A DNA stretch of 64,000 bases from Bacteroidota bacterium (GTDB lineage: Bacteria; Bacteroidota; Bacteroidia; Flavobacteriales_E; Vicingaceae). The stretch spans positions 1 to 64,000 of the forward strand of contig JABFGJ010000011.1 in NCBI GenBank assembly GCA_013112545.1, in the 5' to 3' direction. The number at the start of each line of letters is the position of its first letter. Position 1 is the stretch's first letter. Positions 17,247 through 27,907 of this stretch are shown one piece after another. The translations under genes and the position numbers were made by a program. The notes under the pieces were generated by a model, which saw only the letters and a program-made list of their open reading frames with translations, was not told the DNA's origin and made no database searches.

Positions 17247-18520
17247 AATTAAATCGAACTATTCAGCCAACAGCTAGGCTAATCGACAAGATTAAATTTA
17301 AAAAGGTAGAAAACTTAGGCTTTCAGAATGGAATTGAATGTTTTTATTTGAGTTCTAATGAGCAAAATGCTTTGAAATTGGATTTTGTATTTGATGCTGG
17401 ATATTGCTATCATCAAAATTCTATTATACCAAGCGCTGTCAGTCAGTTGATGCTTGAGGGAACAAATACGAAAAGTTCTAAAGAAATAAATGAATTACTA
17501 GAATTGCAAGGTGCTTATGTTGACACCTCGGCTAATACCGATCATATTGTTTTGTCGGTTTATTGTTTAAAACAACAGTTAACTTATATTCTTCCCATAA
17601 TAAATGATATTGTTTCTCAGGCAGATTTTAAACAAGTTGAAGTAGATTCGTTTACTGCAATTCAAAGGCGAAAGTTTTTAGTCAATCAAGAAAAGGTTTC
17701 TTTTTTAGCTAAAAACAAATTCATAGAGCACATATATCCCAAAGGGCATTTATATGATCATGCCATCAGAGAGTCAGATTTCGAATTAATAAAAAGAGAA
17801 GATTTAATTAAGTTTTACGATCAAACCATAAGAAATAAAAAATTTAGACTGTATATCAGTGGTGGAGTTTCTCAGGTGGAGTTAAAACTCCTTCAAAAGA
17901 ATTTTCAGGAAATAGATTACCAAGCAGTTCCTCAAAGGAGTATTACTGATTTTTCGTTTAAACCTAAAAAAGAACACCTTTTAAAAGTAGATGCAAATCA
18001 AGTCGCTTTAAGAATTGGCTGCCCAACGATTAACAGGCAGCATGCCGATTTTCCGAAGCTCACCATTGCAAATACCTTATTGGGTGGTTATTTTGGTTCT
18101 CGCTTGATGACTAACTTAAGGGAGGATAAAGGATATACCTATGGCATAGGGAGTGGGATTGCAACGCAAAAGCAAGGAGCCTATTTTTATGTCAGTACTG
18201 AGTTGGGTTGGCAATACATCAAGCCTGCAATGAAAGAAATTGAAAATGAGTTTCATCGTTTAAGCACTGAGCTGGTTGCTGATAAAGAATTGGAATTGGT
18301 AAAAAATTACATGCGCGGAATGTTGCTCCGAAACTTTGACGGAACCATGGCAACCATGGATCGTTTTCGTTTTTTAAATGAGAATGGGCTTGATTTTTCT
18401 TATTATAAATTACTATTAAAAGCTTTAAACGAAACCAACTCTATTGAAATTATGAGCATATTTCAACAATACCTTACTTTCCAAAATATGAGTATAGTTA
18501 GTTCTGGAGAACCATTTTAA
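17243..18520 (+). CDS. M16 family peptidase-like partner subunit (no HxxEH)
   Basis: A 425-residue M16 homologue in which the zinc motif is absent: the corresponding segment reads SQLMLEGTNTKSS. The C-terminal domain keeps LGGYFGSRLMTNLREDKGYTYGIGSG, the Arg/Tyr-containing loop that binds substrate in M16B heterodimers such as the mitochondrial processing peptidase alpha/beta pair. Together with the catalytic subunit at 16005-17246 it should form a clam-shell protease with a shared active site. It is coupled to that gene by a four-base overlap. Substrates could be signal or transit peptides or small peptides; nothing here decides. Confidence 0.85.
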   Translation: MKLNRTIQPTARLIDKIKFKKVENLGFQNGIECFYLSSNEQNALKLDFVFDAGYCYHQNSIIPSAVSQLMLEGTNTKSSKEINELLELQGAYVDTSANTDHIVLSVYCLKQQLTYILPIINDIVSQADFKQVEVDSFTAIQRRKFLVNQEKVSFLAKNKFIEHIYPKGHLYDHAIRESDFELIKREDLIKFYDQTIRNKKFRLYISGGVSQVELKLLQKNFQEIDYQAVPQRSITDFSFKPKKEHLLKVDANQVALRIGCPTINRQHADFPKLTIANTLLGGYFGSRLMTNLREDKGYTYGIGSGIATQKQGAYFYVSTELGWQYIKPAMKEIENEFHRLSTELVADKELELVKNYMRGMLLRNFDGTMATMDRFRFLNENGLDFSYYKLLLKALNETNSIEIMSIFQQYLTFQNMSIVSSGEPF

Positions 18521-18614
18521 TTTAAAATAAATAATTTGAGTTAAATTCGCTTCTTAAAAAGCAACCTTCGAAAAAATAAACGTCAATAAGTCACATTAGC
18601 ATAAAAGAAAGATT

Positions 18615-21600
18615 ATGAAAAAATTATGGATTGTTTTAATTGTATTGGTTTCACTAGTTAGCGAAGCTAAAGCCTCGCACCTTTATGGTGGGGAAATTTC
18701 TTGGGTTTGTTTAGCCAATGGGAAATTTGTGTTTAAACTAGATGTTTATAGAGAATGTACTGGAGTTAATTTTAATTTTGTCAATCAAACATTGGCTATT
18801 TCAGGAGGTGTTTTACCAAGAGGGACAAACAACCAAATTATTAGTAGCATTACAATGAAGCCAGATTCTAACAGATGGATTAATTTGGGTAATGGTGACA
18901 TTACTCCAAGATGTCCAGACCCCAATGGGGCTTCAAAAAGCTGCTTTGATCCAGATCAGAGTAAAAGGGAAGGGGCAATACAGCGATTTCCGTTTGAATC
19001 AGATCCCATACAGTTAAATGGCACACCACCAACTAACGGTTGGACTTTTTTCTGGACTGATTTTGCTAGACCAAGTCAGGTTGTAAATGGTCCATCAGGT
19101 GCAATGGGACTTAGAGCGGTTATGTATCCAATTCCAAACCCAAATGGAACTACACCGCCATTTTTAACTACTAACCAATGTCAAGATAATTCTCCAAACT
19201 TTGCTGAAATACCTGCTGTTCAGATTTGTAGAGGATATGAATTTACTTTTAACCACAATGCTCAAGATCAAGAATTAGACTCATTAAATTATGCTTGGGA
19301 TTTTCCTTTAGGTGCTACTCCAACTTCTATTATTCAATATACTGCACCTTATACATATAACAGTCCATTGCCTAACAAGACATTTAATTCGAATAACAAA
19401 CCTGTTACTTTGGATCCATTAACTGGAGAGATGAGAATGGCTGTTTATAATGGATCAGGCCCTGTGGCTTATGCTACAGTAGTTCGAGTTGACGCATGGC
19501 GTTGCGGTCGTGTAATCGCCTCTATTTTTAGAGATATTCCGTTTTTGCTGTTTGATTGCGATCGCCTTCCAGTCTCTGGTAAAATTAATAAACCACCTAT
19601 TACTACTTTTGGTAGTGCAGGTTCTGGCTCTACGGGTGATACCATTATTGAAGTGTATGCTGGTGAATTGGTTAAACTGAATTTTAGTGCTGCTGATGGA
19701 GATATAAACGCTAACAATACACCGCCTTTCCAAAATGTAACGCTAGAACCTTCTGGTTTTATGTTTTCAACCAATTTTGCAAGTGCAAACCAGTGTAATA
19801 ATCCAATCTTAGCTCCTTGTGCAACTTTAAATCCACCTCCAACAAGAGCGCCTGGAGAACCATATAAACGATCTGGTTTAGCCGGAGTTGGAACAGAAAC
19901 TGAATTTAGATGGCAAACCGATTGTAATCATTTGGGCATTGCCGGCGGAGGGTTGTGTAATTCAGGAACTGGTGTAGCTGGTGCTGGTAGTGGTCTTTTC
20001 AACTTTGTGATGAAAACTTATGATGATCATTGTCCGATTCGATCTATCAATTACCCTTCGATTACTGTACGTGTAAAAGCACCTATAACATTAGAAGAAC
20101 CTATCGTAAAAGGAGCTTCTGTTGCTTTTGATGGAAAAGTAAATGTGCAATGGGCACCACCTATCGATTCGGCGAATACATTTTCTAAATACGACATACA
20201 ATCAGCTACTTCTAATAATGGAACAGCAGCTACTTCATATTTAGACGTGCAAACCAATGTTACAAAATACAAAAAAGACAGATTATTCCCATTTTTAAAT
20301 TTTGGCCCCAACATATATACACCAATACCAGCAAACAAGGATTATTATTTCAGGATGAGAACTAAGTCAGGTTGTACTGGAGAAGAGCCTTCACCTTATT
20401 CTCAACCAGTTCGTATTATAGAAGTAGAAGCAACACCCTCAGGCGCTGCTACAGCTCCTAGAAGCCAAACTACTTTGACGTGGAATGCTCCTAAACCCAA
20501 CAACTCAGTTACTAAGCCTTATTTTATTTATGAATCGCCAACAACTTATTACATTCATGAAAATATTGATGTGAATGCATTAACGAATCCAGCGAAATGG
20601 AACATTATAGGACATACAAAGAATAGAACATTTGTTCGAAAAACACCTGTTTGTGATAGCCTAGTTGGTTATCGTATTGAGGCTAGAGACACAATTATAA
20701 CTTATGACCAAGGAACTCGAATTCCCGACAATAAGTTTGATACGCTAGTTTTTAGCACTTTTAGTATAGTAACTGCAACTCAAATGGTTGCGTCGGGTTC
20801 TTTATTGGCTGCTGAATTAGATACTTTACAGGTATTGGCGAATGGAGATGTATTTATAAAAGTTGACTTAGGGACAACTGGTACGGCTGGGTCAATCGAT
20901 TATCAAAGAAATATTGCTGGAACTTGGACTACAGTTGGAAGTACCAATATTCCAAAAACTTCATTTATTGATGTTGGAGCTAATGCTACTTTGGGAGTTC
21001 CATTAGAATATCGAGTTATTTTAAATGATAAATGTGTACCAAATTTAAATAGTACAAGTGGTATCTATAAAACAATGGTACCAAGAGCGGTAGAATTATA
21101 TGATGATATAACTTGTGAGGGGTATATTGATGTTACTTGGGATGCACCAGTTGGCATGACCAACAACAATATTCGCTATAAAGTATTTGAAAAGAAAGAC
21201 AATGGCCCCTTTATCCAAGTAGCTGGTAATCTGAGTGTAAGAACATTTAGACAATCTACAATTACTAAATTCACAGACTATTATTATTACATCGTTGCAG
21301 AAAATGCAAAGGGAGAAGTAAATATATCAGAAGTAAAGCACGAACCAGTTGATGATATCAGATCACCCGCAATTTTAGATGCTCCAAATGTTAGGTGTGT
21401 GCGTGTTTTATTAGATGGCTCGGTAGAGGTAGAATGGGAAAAAATAGACCCACTCACTTATGACCCAACAGAGAACTTTACCGGTTATGGATTCCGATAC
21501 CGAGAAACAGGAACTACAAATTGGGTAACTTATACTAATAATACGCTTAATTTAACAGATACTGTGGTTCACATATCAAAACCGAACAACCCTAACAAAT

Positions 21601-23495
21601 TGGATGCTCAACAAAAAGGATATGATATAGAAGTGTTTATGTATTCTGGTTGCGATGGAACGGTTCCTTCTCCTGTACCTGCATTGGTGAAAACCATTAA
21701 TTTAGGAGTAACTGTAGATACAAATAAGATAGGTTCTATAAATTGGAATGGTATTGGAATAGCTAATACAAATGATTACTATTTATACAAAGATACATTC
21801 CCTACAACTGGTTATAACAAACCTTTGTTTGGAAGTACTCCTACTACAAGTTATCAAGACGAGTCCAATGCTGCAGCATGTAGTGATCTTTTGTATTACT
21901 ACACTCAAATAGAAGACCCTTTGATTGGATGTATAAGCCAATCTAATATTGACACCATCACATATAAAGATTCAATTGCACCACCAGCGCAACCTATGAA
22001 TTTTTTAACAGTGGAAGCTGATGGTAGTGTTACCTCATATTGGGCTCAAAAATCAGCAGTTGATGTTGAAATGCTGAACTTTATTAAACCTAAAGACAAT
22101 ACTGGATACCCTTCAATTTTACCAAATTTTATCCCTTATGAAACGACAGGCAGGAAATATAACTTTCCTTTAAATTTGGTAGATGCTAGTAATTCAGTCG
22201 TAACCATGGCCATTCAACCCATTGATGGATGTGATCAGAAATCACAAGATGAAGAGAATTTCGATTTCCATTCAACCATGGACATAAAATTAAATTGGAA
22301 TGCTTGTGATTCAACGATAGAAATACATTGGAATCCTTATGAATGGTATAATGTAGGGAATGGCGTTGAGTATCGTGTTTTGTGGGATACTACAGGGACT
22401 GGTTTTTATATATCAGAGGATAGGACTACCGATACGAGTTATAATATTAAAATCACACCAGATTTTAACATTGGAGATACTCCTAAAGAGTTTGAAGTTT
22501 ACGTCCGTTCTATACCTACTGGGCCTGGTTCTCAATTTTATATATCAAGGTCTAACCGTAAAAAAATAACGATATCATTTGCAAGTACACCAAGATATGA
22601 TTATGTACACTATACCAATGTGTTAGATGATAATGAAGTAGAGTTACAAGTTTACCCAGATAAAGATGATGCTATTTTTGTAAATATTGGAGAGTATGAA
22701 ATCTTCAGAGGTATTAGTAAAGCAGATATGTCGAAAATAGGTAATGTTCTTCCAAAACAAGTGCTTGATTCTACTTTTAGGTTCTACGATTACTCGGCCT
22801 CAACCAATGAATACAGTTACTTTTACAAAGTAATTGTAAAAAATACCTGTGGTGGTCCAGTTGATACTTCTAATTATGGAAGAACTATTTTCTTACAAGT
22901 AGATGCTGACAATGAAGCTTTAACCAATACTTTAACATGGAATGAGTATGAAGGGTGGGATAGCACTACAGCCTATTATAATGTATATAGAAGTTACAAT
23001 AAAGGAGGTTTAATCAAACATGACGTTGTTGCTCCTAAAGAAGAAGGAAAAATGAATTTATTTGTTGATGATGTTTATAATGAGCAATTCGCCATTGGAG
23101 ATTTCTGCTACATAGTTGAAGCTGTTCAAGGTTCTATGACTACAGATTTTGGTATTGATCAGAAATTAAATCCTGCAATCTCCAGATCAAATTTAGTTTG
23201 TGTTGTTCAAGAGCCTTTGTTTTATATCCCAAATGCTTTTTCACCTACCTCTAATGTTGCCGAAAATAGAATTTTTGGACCTCGTGGTCAATTCTTTGAT
23301 TGGACTTATTATGAGATGATTATTTATAATCGTTGGGGAGAGCAAGTGTTTTTCTCAAACAATGTAGCTAAAGGTTGGGATGGGACGATAAACGGAAAAG
23401 ACCCACAAATTGGTTCTTATGTTTATACCATCAGGTTTAGAGATGGTGACGGAAAAGAGCACAAGCGAAAAGGTACTGTAACCTTGATACAATAA
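18615..23495 (+). CDS. large T9SS-exported protein with gliding-motility C-terminal domain (CHU_C)
   Basis: A 1626-residue surface or secreted protein. Residues 1-20 form a signal peptide with a likely cut after EAKA. The mature N-terminus SHLYGGEISWVCL begins a domain often seen in Bacteroidota CHU_C proteins (SHxxGGEI, YRECTG). The middle is a series of fibronectin type III-like modules of about 90-110 residues, recognisable by repeated VEVEWE/VTWDAP and YYYIVAENAKG-type strands, with paired Cys residues. The last 90 residues, from IPNAFSPTSN through YNRWGEQVF, GWDGTING and GSYVYTIRFRDG, form the gliding-motility-associated C-terminal domain that directs export through T9SS and outer-membrane attachment. 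It is probably an adhesin or structural surface protein. It is transcribed alone and followed by a strong terminator. Confidence 0.88.
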   Translation: MKKLWIVLIVLVSLVSEAKASHLYGGEISWVCLANGKFVFKLDVYRECTGVNFNFVNQTLAISGGVLPRGTNNQIISSITMKPDSNRWINLGNGDITPRCPDPNGASKSCFDPDQSKREGAIQRFPFESDPIQLNGTPPTNGWTFFWTDFARPSQVVNGPSGAMGLRAVMYPIPNPNGTTPPFLTTNQCQDNSPNFAEIPAVQICRGYEFTFNHNAQDQELDSLNYAWDFPLGATPTSIIQYTAPYTYNSPLPNKTFNSNNKPVTLDPLTGEMRMAVYNGSGPVAYATVVRVDAWRCGRVIASIFRDIPFLLFDCDRLPVSGKINKPPITTFGSAGSGSTGDTIIEVYAGELVKLNFSAADGDINANNTPPFQNVTLEPSGFMFSTNFASANQCNNPILAPCATLNPPPTRAPGEPYKRSGLAGVGTETEFRWQTDCNHLGIAGGGLCNSGTGVAGAGSGLFNFVMKTYDDHCPIRSINYPSITVRVKAPITLEEPIVKGASVAFDGKVNVQWAPPIDSANTFSKYDIQSATSNNGTAATSYLDVQTNVTKYKKDRLFPFLNFGPNIYTPIPANKDYYFRMRTKSGCTGEEPSPYSQPVRIIEVEATPSGAATAPRSQTTLTWNAPKPNNSVTKPYFIYESPTTYYIHENIDVNALTNPAKWNIIGHTKNRTFVRKTPVCDSLVGYRIEARDTIITYDQGTRIPDNKFDTLVFSTFSIVTATQMVASGSLLAAELDTLQVLANGDVFIKVDLGTTGTAGSIDYQRNIAGTWTTVGSTNIPKTSFIDVGANATLGVPLEYRVILNDKCVPNLNSTSGIYKTMVPRAVELYDDITCEGYIDVTWDAPVGMTNNNIRYKVFEKKDNGPFIQVAGNLSVRTFRQSTITKFTDYYYYIVAENAKGEVNISEVKHEPVDDIRSPAILDAPNVRCVRVLLDGSVEVEWEKIDPLTYDPTENFTGYGFRYRETGTTNWVTYTNNTLNLTDTVVHISKPNNPNKLDAQQKGYDIEVFMYSGCDGTVPSPVPALVKTINLGVTVDTNKIGSINWNGIGIANTNDYYLYKDTFPTTGYNKPLFGSTPTTSYQDESNAAACSDLLYYYTQIEDPLIGCISQSNIDTITYKDSIAPPAQPMNFLTVEADGSVTSYWAQKSAVDVEMLNFIKPKDNTGYPSILPNFIPYETTGRKYNFPLNLVDASNSVVTMAIQPIDGCDQKSQDEENFDFHSTMDIKLNWNACDSTIEIHWNPYEWYNVGNGVEYRVLWDTTGTGFYISEDRTTDTSYNIKITPDFNIGDTPKEFEVYVRSIPTGPGSQFYISRSNRKKITISFASTPRYDYVHYTNVLDDNEVELQVYPDKDDAIFVNIGEYEIFRGISKADMSKIGNVLPKQVLDSTFRFYDYSASTNEYSYFYKVIVKNTCGGPVDTSNYGRTIFLQVDADNEALTNTLTWNEYEGWDSTTAYYNVYRSYNKGGLIKHDVVAPKEEGKMNLFVDDVYNEQFAIGDFCYIVEAVQGSMTTDFGIDQKLNPAISRSNLVCVVQEPLFYIPNAFSPTSNVAENRIFGPRGQFFDWTYYEMIIYNRWGEQVFFSNNVAKGWDGTINGKDPQIGSYVYTIRFRDGDGKEHKRKGTVTLIQ

Positions 23496-23512
23496 ACAAG
23501 GTGTTTAACATA

Positions 23513-23542
23513 AAAAAGGGGCTTCTTTCGAAGCCCCTTTTT
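23513..23542. terminator. intrinsic terminator
   Basis: A 13-bp stem AAAAAGGGGCTTC (23513-23525) pairs with 23530-23542 around a TTTC loop, ending in T5. The A-run on the left makes it usable in both directions. It lies 17 bases after the T9SS gene and ahead of guaB. Confidence 0.92.
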
Positions 23543-23578
23543 AGTATATATTAACACGTTCTTTAAGCCCTTTATTAT

Positions 23579-23586
23579 TACTTTTG
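23579..23586 (+). promoter_or_regulatory. -7 box of guaB
   Basis: TACTTTTG matches TAnnTTTG exactly and ends 21 bases before the ATG at 23608. Its position also rules out the upstream in-frame TTG at 23584 as the guaB start, because that codon is inside the promoter element. No clear -33 TTTG is visible. Confidence 0.55.
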
Positions 23587-23607
23587 TGCATCTTTAAAAA
23601 AAGCAAA

Positions 23608-25086
23608 ATGAGCAATCACATAGCCCCCAATCGATTCTTACCCGAAGGCCTAACTTATGATGATGTATTATTAGTACCGGCCTATTCTGAAGTTATGCCG
23701 CGGGAAGTCACGATAAAGTCAAATTTTTCGAAAGAGATAGTTTTAAATACGCCCATCGTTTCTGCAGCTATGGATACCGTTACAGAATCAGCTTTAGCTA
23801 TTGCTATTGCAGGTGAAGGGGGAATTGGAGTTCTGCATAAAAACATGAGCATAGAGCGCCAAGCCGAAGAAGTTCGAAAAGTAAAACGATCTGAAAGTGG
23901 AATGATTCAAGATCCGATTACACTTAAAATGGATGCCAAAGTATCTGATGCACTTAACTTAATGAAGGAGAATAAAATTGGTGGAATTCCAATTGTAGAT
24001 TCAGCCAATAAGTTAATGGGAATTGTAACTAACCGAGATTTGCGTTTTCAAAAAAACATGAGCGAAAATATTGTGAATGTGATGACCAGCAAAAATTTAG
24101 TTACAACAACTAAAGGAACTAATTTAAGCAAAGCAGAAGAGATTTTGCAGTCACATAAAATTGAAAAATTACCTGTAGTTGACCTAGAGAATAAACTGAT
24201 AGGATTAATTACCTATCGCGACATCATAAAGGTGAAAGAGCGACCAAACGCTTGCAAAGATCAATATGGAAGGTTAAGAGTTGCTGCTGCAGTAGGAGTT
24301 ACTGGAGATGTGATGGAGCGAATTGAAGCTTTAGTAAAAGTGGGAGTGGATGCAGTCATCATCGACACTGCACACGGACATTCAAAAGGAGTGATAGACA
24401 CTTTAAAAAGAGTAAAATCAAGCTTTCCAAACTTGCAAGTTGTCGTAGGAAACATAGCTACCAAAGAAGCAGCTAGAGCTTTGGCCGATGCGGGAGCAGA
24501 TGCTATAAAAGTTGGAATTGGGCCAGGCTCAATTTGTACCACTCGAGTGATTGCTGGAGTGGGTGTGCCTCAGTTTTCAGCCATTATGATGGTTGCAGAA
24601 GAGTTAAAAGGCTCTGGAGTTCCGATAATAGCCGATGGTGGTCTTCGATTTACAGGAGATTTAGTTAAAGCCATAGCTGCTGGAGCTGATACCATAATGG
24701 CCGGGTCTTTATTTGCGGGAGTGGAAGAATCTCCAGGAGAGACCATCATTTACGAAGGCAGAAAGTTTAAAGCTTATCGAGGTATGGGCTCTTTAGAAGC
24801 CATGCAAAAAGGTTCTAAAGACAGATACTTTCAAGACATGGAAGATGACATTAAAAAATTAGTGCCAGAAGGAATCAGTGGTCGAGTTCCATTTAAAGGG
24901 TCATTGAGTGAAGTGATTTACCAAATGATTGGTGGAATTAGAGCAGGGATGGGCTATTGCGGCTGCAAAACAATTGAAGAGTTAAAAACAAATGCAACAT
25001 TTATAAAAATAACACATGCTGGAATAAGAGAGAGCCACCCGCATGATGTAACAATTACTAGAGAAGCTCCAAATTACAGTAGATAA
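23608..25086 (+). CDS. guaB: inosine-5'-monophosphate dehydrogenase
   Basis: A 492-residue IMP dehydrogenase, catalysing the NAD+-dependent oxidation of IMP to XMP, the first committed step of GMP synthesis. The barrel begins [17 protein letters not shown]. Two CBS domains are inserted at about 93-210 ([20 protein letters not shown] and [19 protein letters not shown]). The active-site loop [15 protein letters not shown] holds the catalytic Cys. [19 protein letters not shown] binds phosphate, and [17 protein letters not shown] is the flap region. Length is normal for the bacterial enzyme. It has its own -7 box, and the periplasmic folding-factor genes follow 27 bp downstream, so some read-through is possible. 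Confidence 0.97.
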   Translation: MSNHIAPNRFLPEGLTYDDVLLVPAYSEVMPREVTIKSNFSKEIVLNTPIVSAAMDTVTESALAIAIAGEGGIGVLHKNMSIERQAEEVRKVKRSESGMIQDPITLKMDAKVSDALNLMKENKIGGIPIVDSANKLMGIVTNRDLRFQKNMSENIVNVMTSKNLVTTTKGTNLSKAEEILQSHKIEKLPVVDLENKLIGLITYRDIIKVKERPNACKDQYGRLRVAAAVGVTGDVMERIEALVKVGVDAVIIDTAHGHSKGVIDTLKRVKSSFPNLQVVVGNIATKEAARALADAGADAIKVGIGPGSICTTRVIAGVGVPQFSAIMMVAEELKGSGVPIIADGGLRFTGDLVKAIAAGADTIMAGSLFAGVEESPGETIIYEGRKFKAYRGMGSLEAMQKGSKDRYFQDMEDDIKKLVPEGISGRVPFKGSLSEVIYQMIGGIRAGMGYCGCKTIEELKTNATFIKITHAGIRESHPHDVTITREAPNYSR

Positions 25087-25113
25087 TTTATTAAGTAGAA
25101 ATTAATTAAAGAC

Positions 25114-27048
25114 ATGAAAAGATTATTGATTTTACCATTTTTAGTTTTAAGTTTTGTTTCATTTGCTCAAAGTGAAAAAACATTACTCGATTTTAACGAT
25201 GAAAAAATAAGTGAAACTGAATTTAAACGAGTGTATCTCAAAAATAATTCTGGAGAAATTGTCAGCAAAAGCACCGTTGACGAATACTTGGATTTGTACA
25301 TCAATTTCAAATTGAAAGTAAAAGAAGCCCTAAGTTTAGGAATGGACAAAGATCCAAGTTTTGTAAGTGAACTAAAAGGCTATAGAAGTCAGTTGGCTCA
25401 ACCATATTTGTCAGAAAACAATATGTTAGAAGCGTTAAAGAAAGAGGCTTACGAGCGTTTGAAATGGGAAATAAAAGCAAGTCATATCTTAGTGAACTGT
25501 GGGCCTAAAGAAAGTCCTGCAGATACTTTAGTCGCCTATAAAAAAATACTAGAATACCGAAAAATGGCTTTATCAAAAGGATTTGATAAAGTAGCCAAGG
25601 AATATTCAGATGATCCTTCGGCCAAAGAAAATGGGGGAGAGTTAGGCTATTTTACTGCTTTTTATATGGTTTATCCATTCGAATCTGCAGCCTATGAAAC
25701 AAAAGTTGGAGAAATTTCGATGCCGATTAGAACTCGTTTTGGCTATCATTTAGTTAAAGTGGAGGATAAAAGACCAGCAAATGGTTCAATAACAGTAGCA
25801 CACATATTGATTTCTACTGACCCTGAATTAGCATCTTCTGATGATGCCGAAGCAAAAGCGAAAGAAGTGTATAACTTAATTCAAGAAGATATTCCATTTG
25901 AAGAATTGGCAAAACAATTTTCAGATGATAAAAGAACAGCAGATCAAGGTGGATTATTACCTGCTTTTAGCGTAGGTCGCATGATTAAAGAATTCGAAGA
26001 TGCTGCTTTTGCTTTAGAGAAAAATGGAGATGTTTCGAAGCCAATCAAATCAAAGTATGGTTGGCATATCATTAAAAGAATTGAAAAAGAAGAACTAGGG
26101 ACTTATGAGAGCTTGTCTAAAGAATTAGAATCAAAAGTTAAAAAAGATTCTCGTTCTAATTTAACAGAAGGAGCTGCACTAAAGAAAATTCAGAAAACCT
26201 ACGGTTTCACTGAGAACATTAAAGAGCGTAATGATTTTTACAAATTGATAGATACTAGTTATTTTGGTTCAAATTGGGATAAAAAACGTTTTTCAAAATT
26301 AAATAAAGTCATGTTTGAGATTGGAGATAGAAAAGTAAATCAAACAGATTTTTCTAATTATTTAAATGAAATCCAAACTAATAAAAGCCCAATAGATGCT
26401 CAAATTTTCATTAATGATGCATATACAACTTTTAAAAAGAACCAAATAATGGCATTTAAAGATTCAAAATTAGAATCAGAATATCCTGAGTTTAAAGCTT
26501 TGATTCAAGAATATCACGACGGAATTCTATTATTTAACCTAACTGATAAATTAGTTTGGTCTAAAGCGGTAGAAGATACCACAGGTCTTGAAGCTTTTTA
26601 TGAGCAACATAAAGAAAACTACAAGTGGGGAAAAAGAGCAGATGCAGTAATTTTTTCGGCAGCAAATGAAAAAATAGCCAATGAAACTAAAAAGTTATTG
26701 AAAGCTGGTAAAGACTTAGAAGAGGTTATAAATGAAATTAATAAGACTTCTCAATTGAATTTGAAAAAAGAATCAAAAAAATACGAGAAAGGGGAGAATG
26801 AAATGCTAGATCAAGTAGAATGGAAAAAAGGCTATAGCAAAAACATAGATAATCAAGGTAGAGTTTCATTTGTATGGATCGTTGAGGTCTTAGAACCTAC
26901 CTATAAAACTTTAGAGGATTCTAAAGGAATAATAACTTCTGATTATCAAGAATACCTTGAACAAGAATGGATTAAAGCTTTAAGGGCAAAATATAAATAC
27001 ACCGTTAATCAGGAAGTATTAGAACAATTAAAAAAAGAATTAAACTAA
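25114..27048 (+). CDS. periplasmic peptidylprolyl isomerase with two parvulin domains
   Basis: A 644-residue exported folding factor. It has a signal peptide at 1-19 (ending VSFAQS) and an N-terminal SurA-like chaperone region with KVDEYLDLYINFKLKVKEA-type helices. Two parvulin (PpiC) domains follow: KASHILVNCG to YHLVKVEDKRPA at about 122-225, and TVAHILIST to GWHIIKRIEKEE at about 227-330. The C-terminal 300 residues are helical and have no recognised domain; they may form a third, degenerate module. It is likely to assist outer-membrane or T9SS substrates in the periplasm. It is the first of three consecutive folding-factor genes ahead of a MoxR ATPase. Confidence 0.85.
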   Translation: MKRLLILPFLVLSFVSFAQSEKTLLDFNDEKISETEFKRVYLKNNSGEIVSKSTVDEYLDLYINFKLKVKEALSLGMDKDPSFVSELKGYRSQLAQPYLSENNMLEALKKEAYERLKWEIKASHILVNCGPKESPADTLVAYKKILEYRKMALSKGFDKVAKEYSDDPSAKENGGELGYFTAFYMVYPFESAAYETKVGEISMPIRTRFGYHLVKVEDKRPANGSITVAHILISTDPELASSDDAEAKAKEVYNLIQEDIPFEELAKQFSDDKRTADQGGLLPAFSVGRMIKEFEDAAFALEKNGDVSKPIKSKYGWHIIKRIEKEELGTYESLSKELESKVKKDSRSNLTEGAALKKIQKTYGFTENIKERNDFYKLIDTSYFGSNWDKKRFSKLNKVMFEIGDRKVNQTDFSNYLNEIQTNKSPIDAQIFINDAYTTFKKNQIMAFKDSKLESEYPEFKALIQEYHDGILLFNLTDKLVWSKAVEDTTGLEAFYEQHKENYKWGKRADAVIFSAANEKIANETKKLLKAGKDLEEVINEINKTSQLNLKKESKKYEKGENEMLDQVEWKKGYSKNIDNQGRVSFVWIVEVLEPTYKTLEDSKGIITSDYQEYLEQEWIKALRAKYKYTVNQEVLEQLKKELN

Positions 27049-27049
27049 T

Positions 27050-27907
27050 TTGAGACTCCAATTAATTGTCCTTACAATTAGCTTGTTTTTATCTTTAGCA
27101 GGCTGCAAATATTTTCAACCTAAAAGCTCGAATCAAGAAGTTGCAAGAGTTGGTGAACAATATTTGTATCAGTCCGATATAGAGCAAATCACCTTTGATT
27201 TGTCACCTGAAGATAGCCTTGTTGTTGCTAATAATTATATAGACAATTGGATTAAAGAGCAATTGCTTTTAATAAAAGCACTTCAAAATTTAAGTGAAAG
27301 TCAAATAGATTTTGAACAACAATTAGAAGATTATCGAAATTCTCTAATAATATATGCTTATGAAAACCAATTGATTAAGCAAAAGCTGGATACCTTAGTA
27401 ACTGATGAGCAAGTGTTAAGTTATTACAATAAGAATCAACTCAATTTTGAATTAAAACATAGTTTGTTTCGAGGAAGGTTGGTGAAATGTCTAGTTTCTG
27501 CACCAAATCAAGACTCATTAAAATTTTGGTTAGAAAAGGAATTACCATTATTTGACTCTAAGTTAATTGAGTATTGCGCTCAATTTACCTTGAGTTGCGA
27601 CTTAGATACGAGCAATTGGATTTCTGACAATAGCCTAAATAAACTTTTACCCGAGGGAAAAGATGTTGAAGATGTTAGTATTCATACTGGAAATATTGAA
27701 GTAATAGAGGACACATTATCCCGTTTGTATTTTGATGTATGGGAAATAAAACAAAAAGGTGAAAAAGCGCCAGTTGCTTATGTTAAAGAACAAATTGTTG
27801 AAATAATTAGAAATAGAAGAAAATTAGAACTAATATCAAGCGTGAAAAATGAAATATTTGAAGAAGCAACCTTAAATAAGAAATATGAAATATATCGTAA
27901 AAAGTAG
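27050..27907 (+). CDS. SurA/PpiC-like lipoprotein without an isomerase domain
   Basis: A 285-residue lipoprotein with signal LIVLTISLFLSLAGC, the Cys being residue 19. The mature part starts with a SurA-N-like segment QEVARVGEQYLYQSDIEQI and NYIDNWIKEQLLLIKAL, which is the region that precedes parvulin domains in PrsA/SurA proteins. No HILV...G-type parvulin core follows, so it probably acts as a chaperone without isomerase activity. It begins with TTG right after the upstream stop; the signal peptide fits this start and no ATG is available nearby. It overlaps the next gene by 23 bases, so the three genes are tightly coupled. The assignment is inferred from region and layout. Confidence 0.7.
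   Translation: MRLQLIVLTISLFLSLAGCKYFQPKSSNQEVARVGEQYLYQSDIEQITFDLSPEDSLVVANNYIDNWIKEQLLLIKALQNLSESQIDFEQQLEDYRNSLIIYAYENQLIKQKLDTLVTDEQVLSYYNKNQLNFELKHSLFRGRLVKCLVSAPNQDSLKFWLEKELPLFDSKLIEYCAQFTLSCDLDTSNWISDNSLNKLLPEGKDVEDVSIHTGNIEVIEDTLSRLYFDVWEIKQKGEKAPVAYVKEQIVEIIRNRRKLELISSVKNEIFEEATLNKKYEIYRKK

Noticed and set aside
23584-23607. Upstream TTG start for guaB
   Set aside because: It lies inside the -7 box TACTTTTG and adds non-conserved residues ahead of the family's N-terminus.
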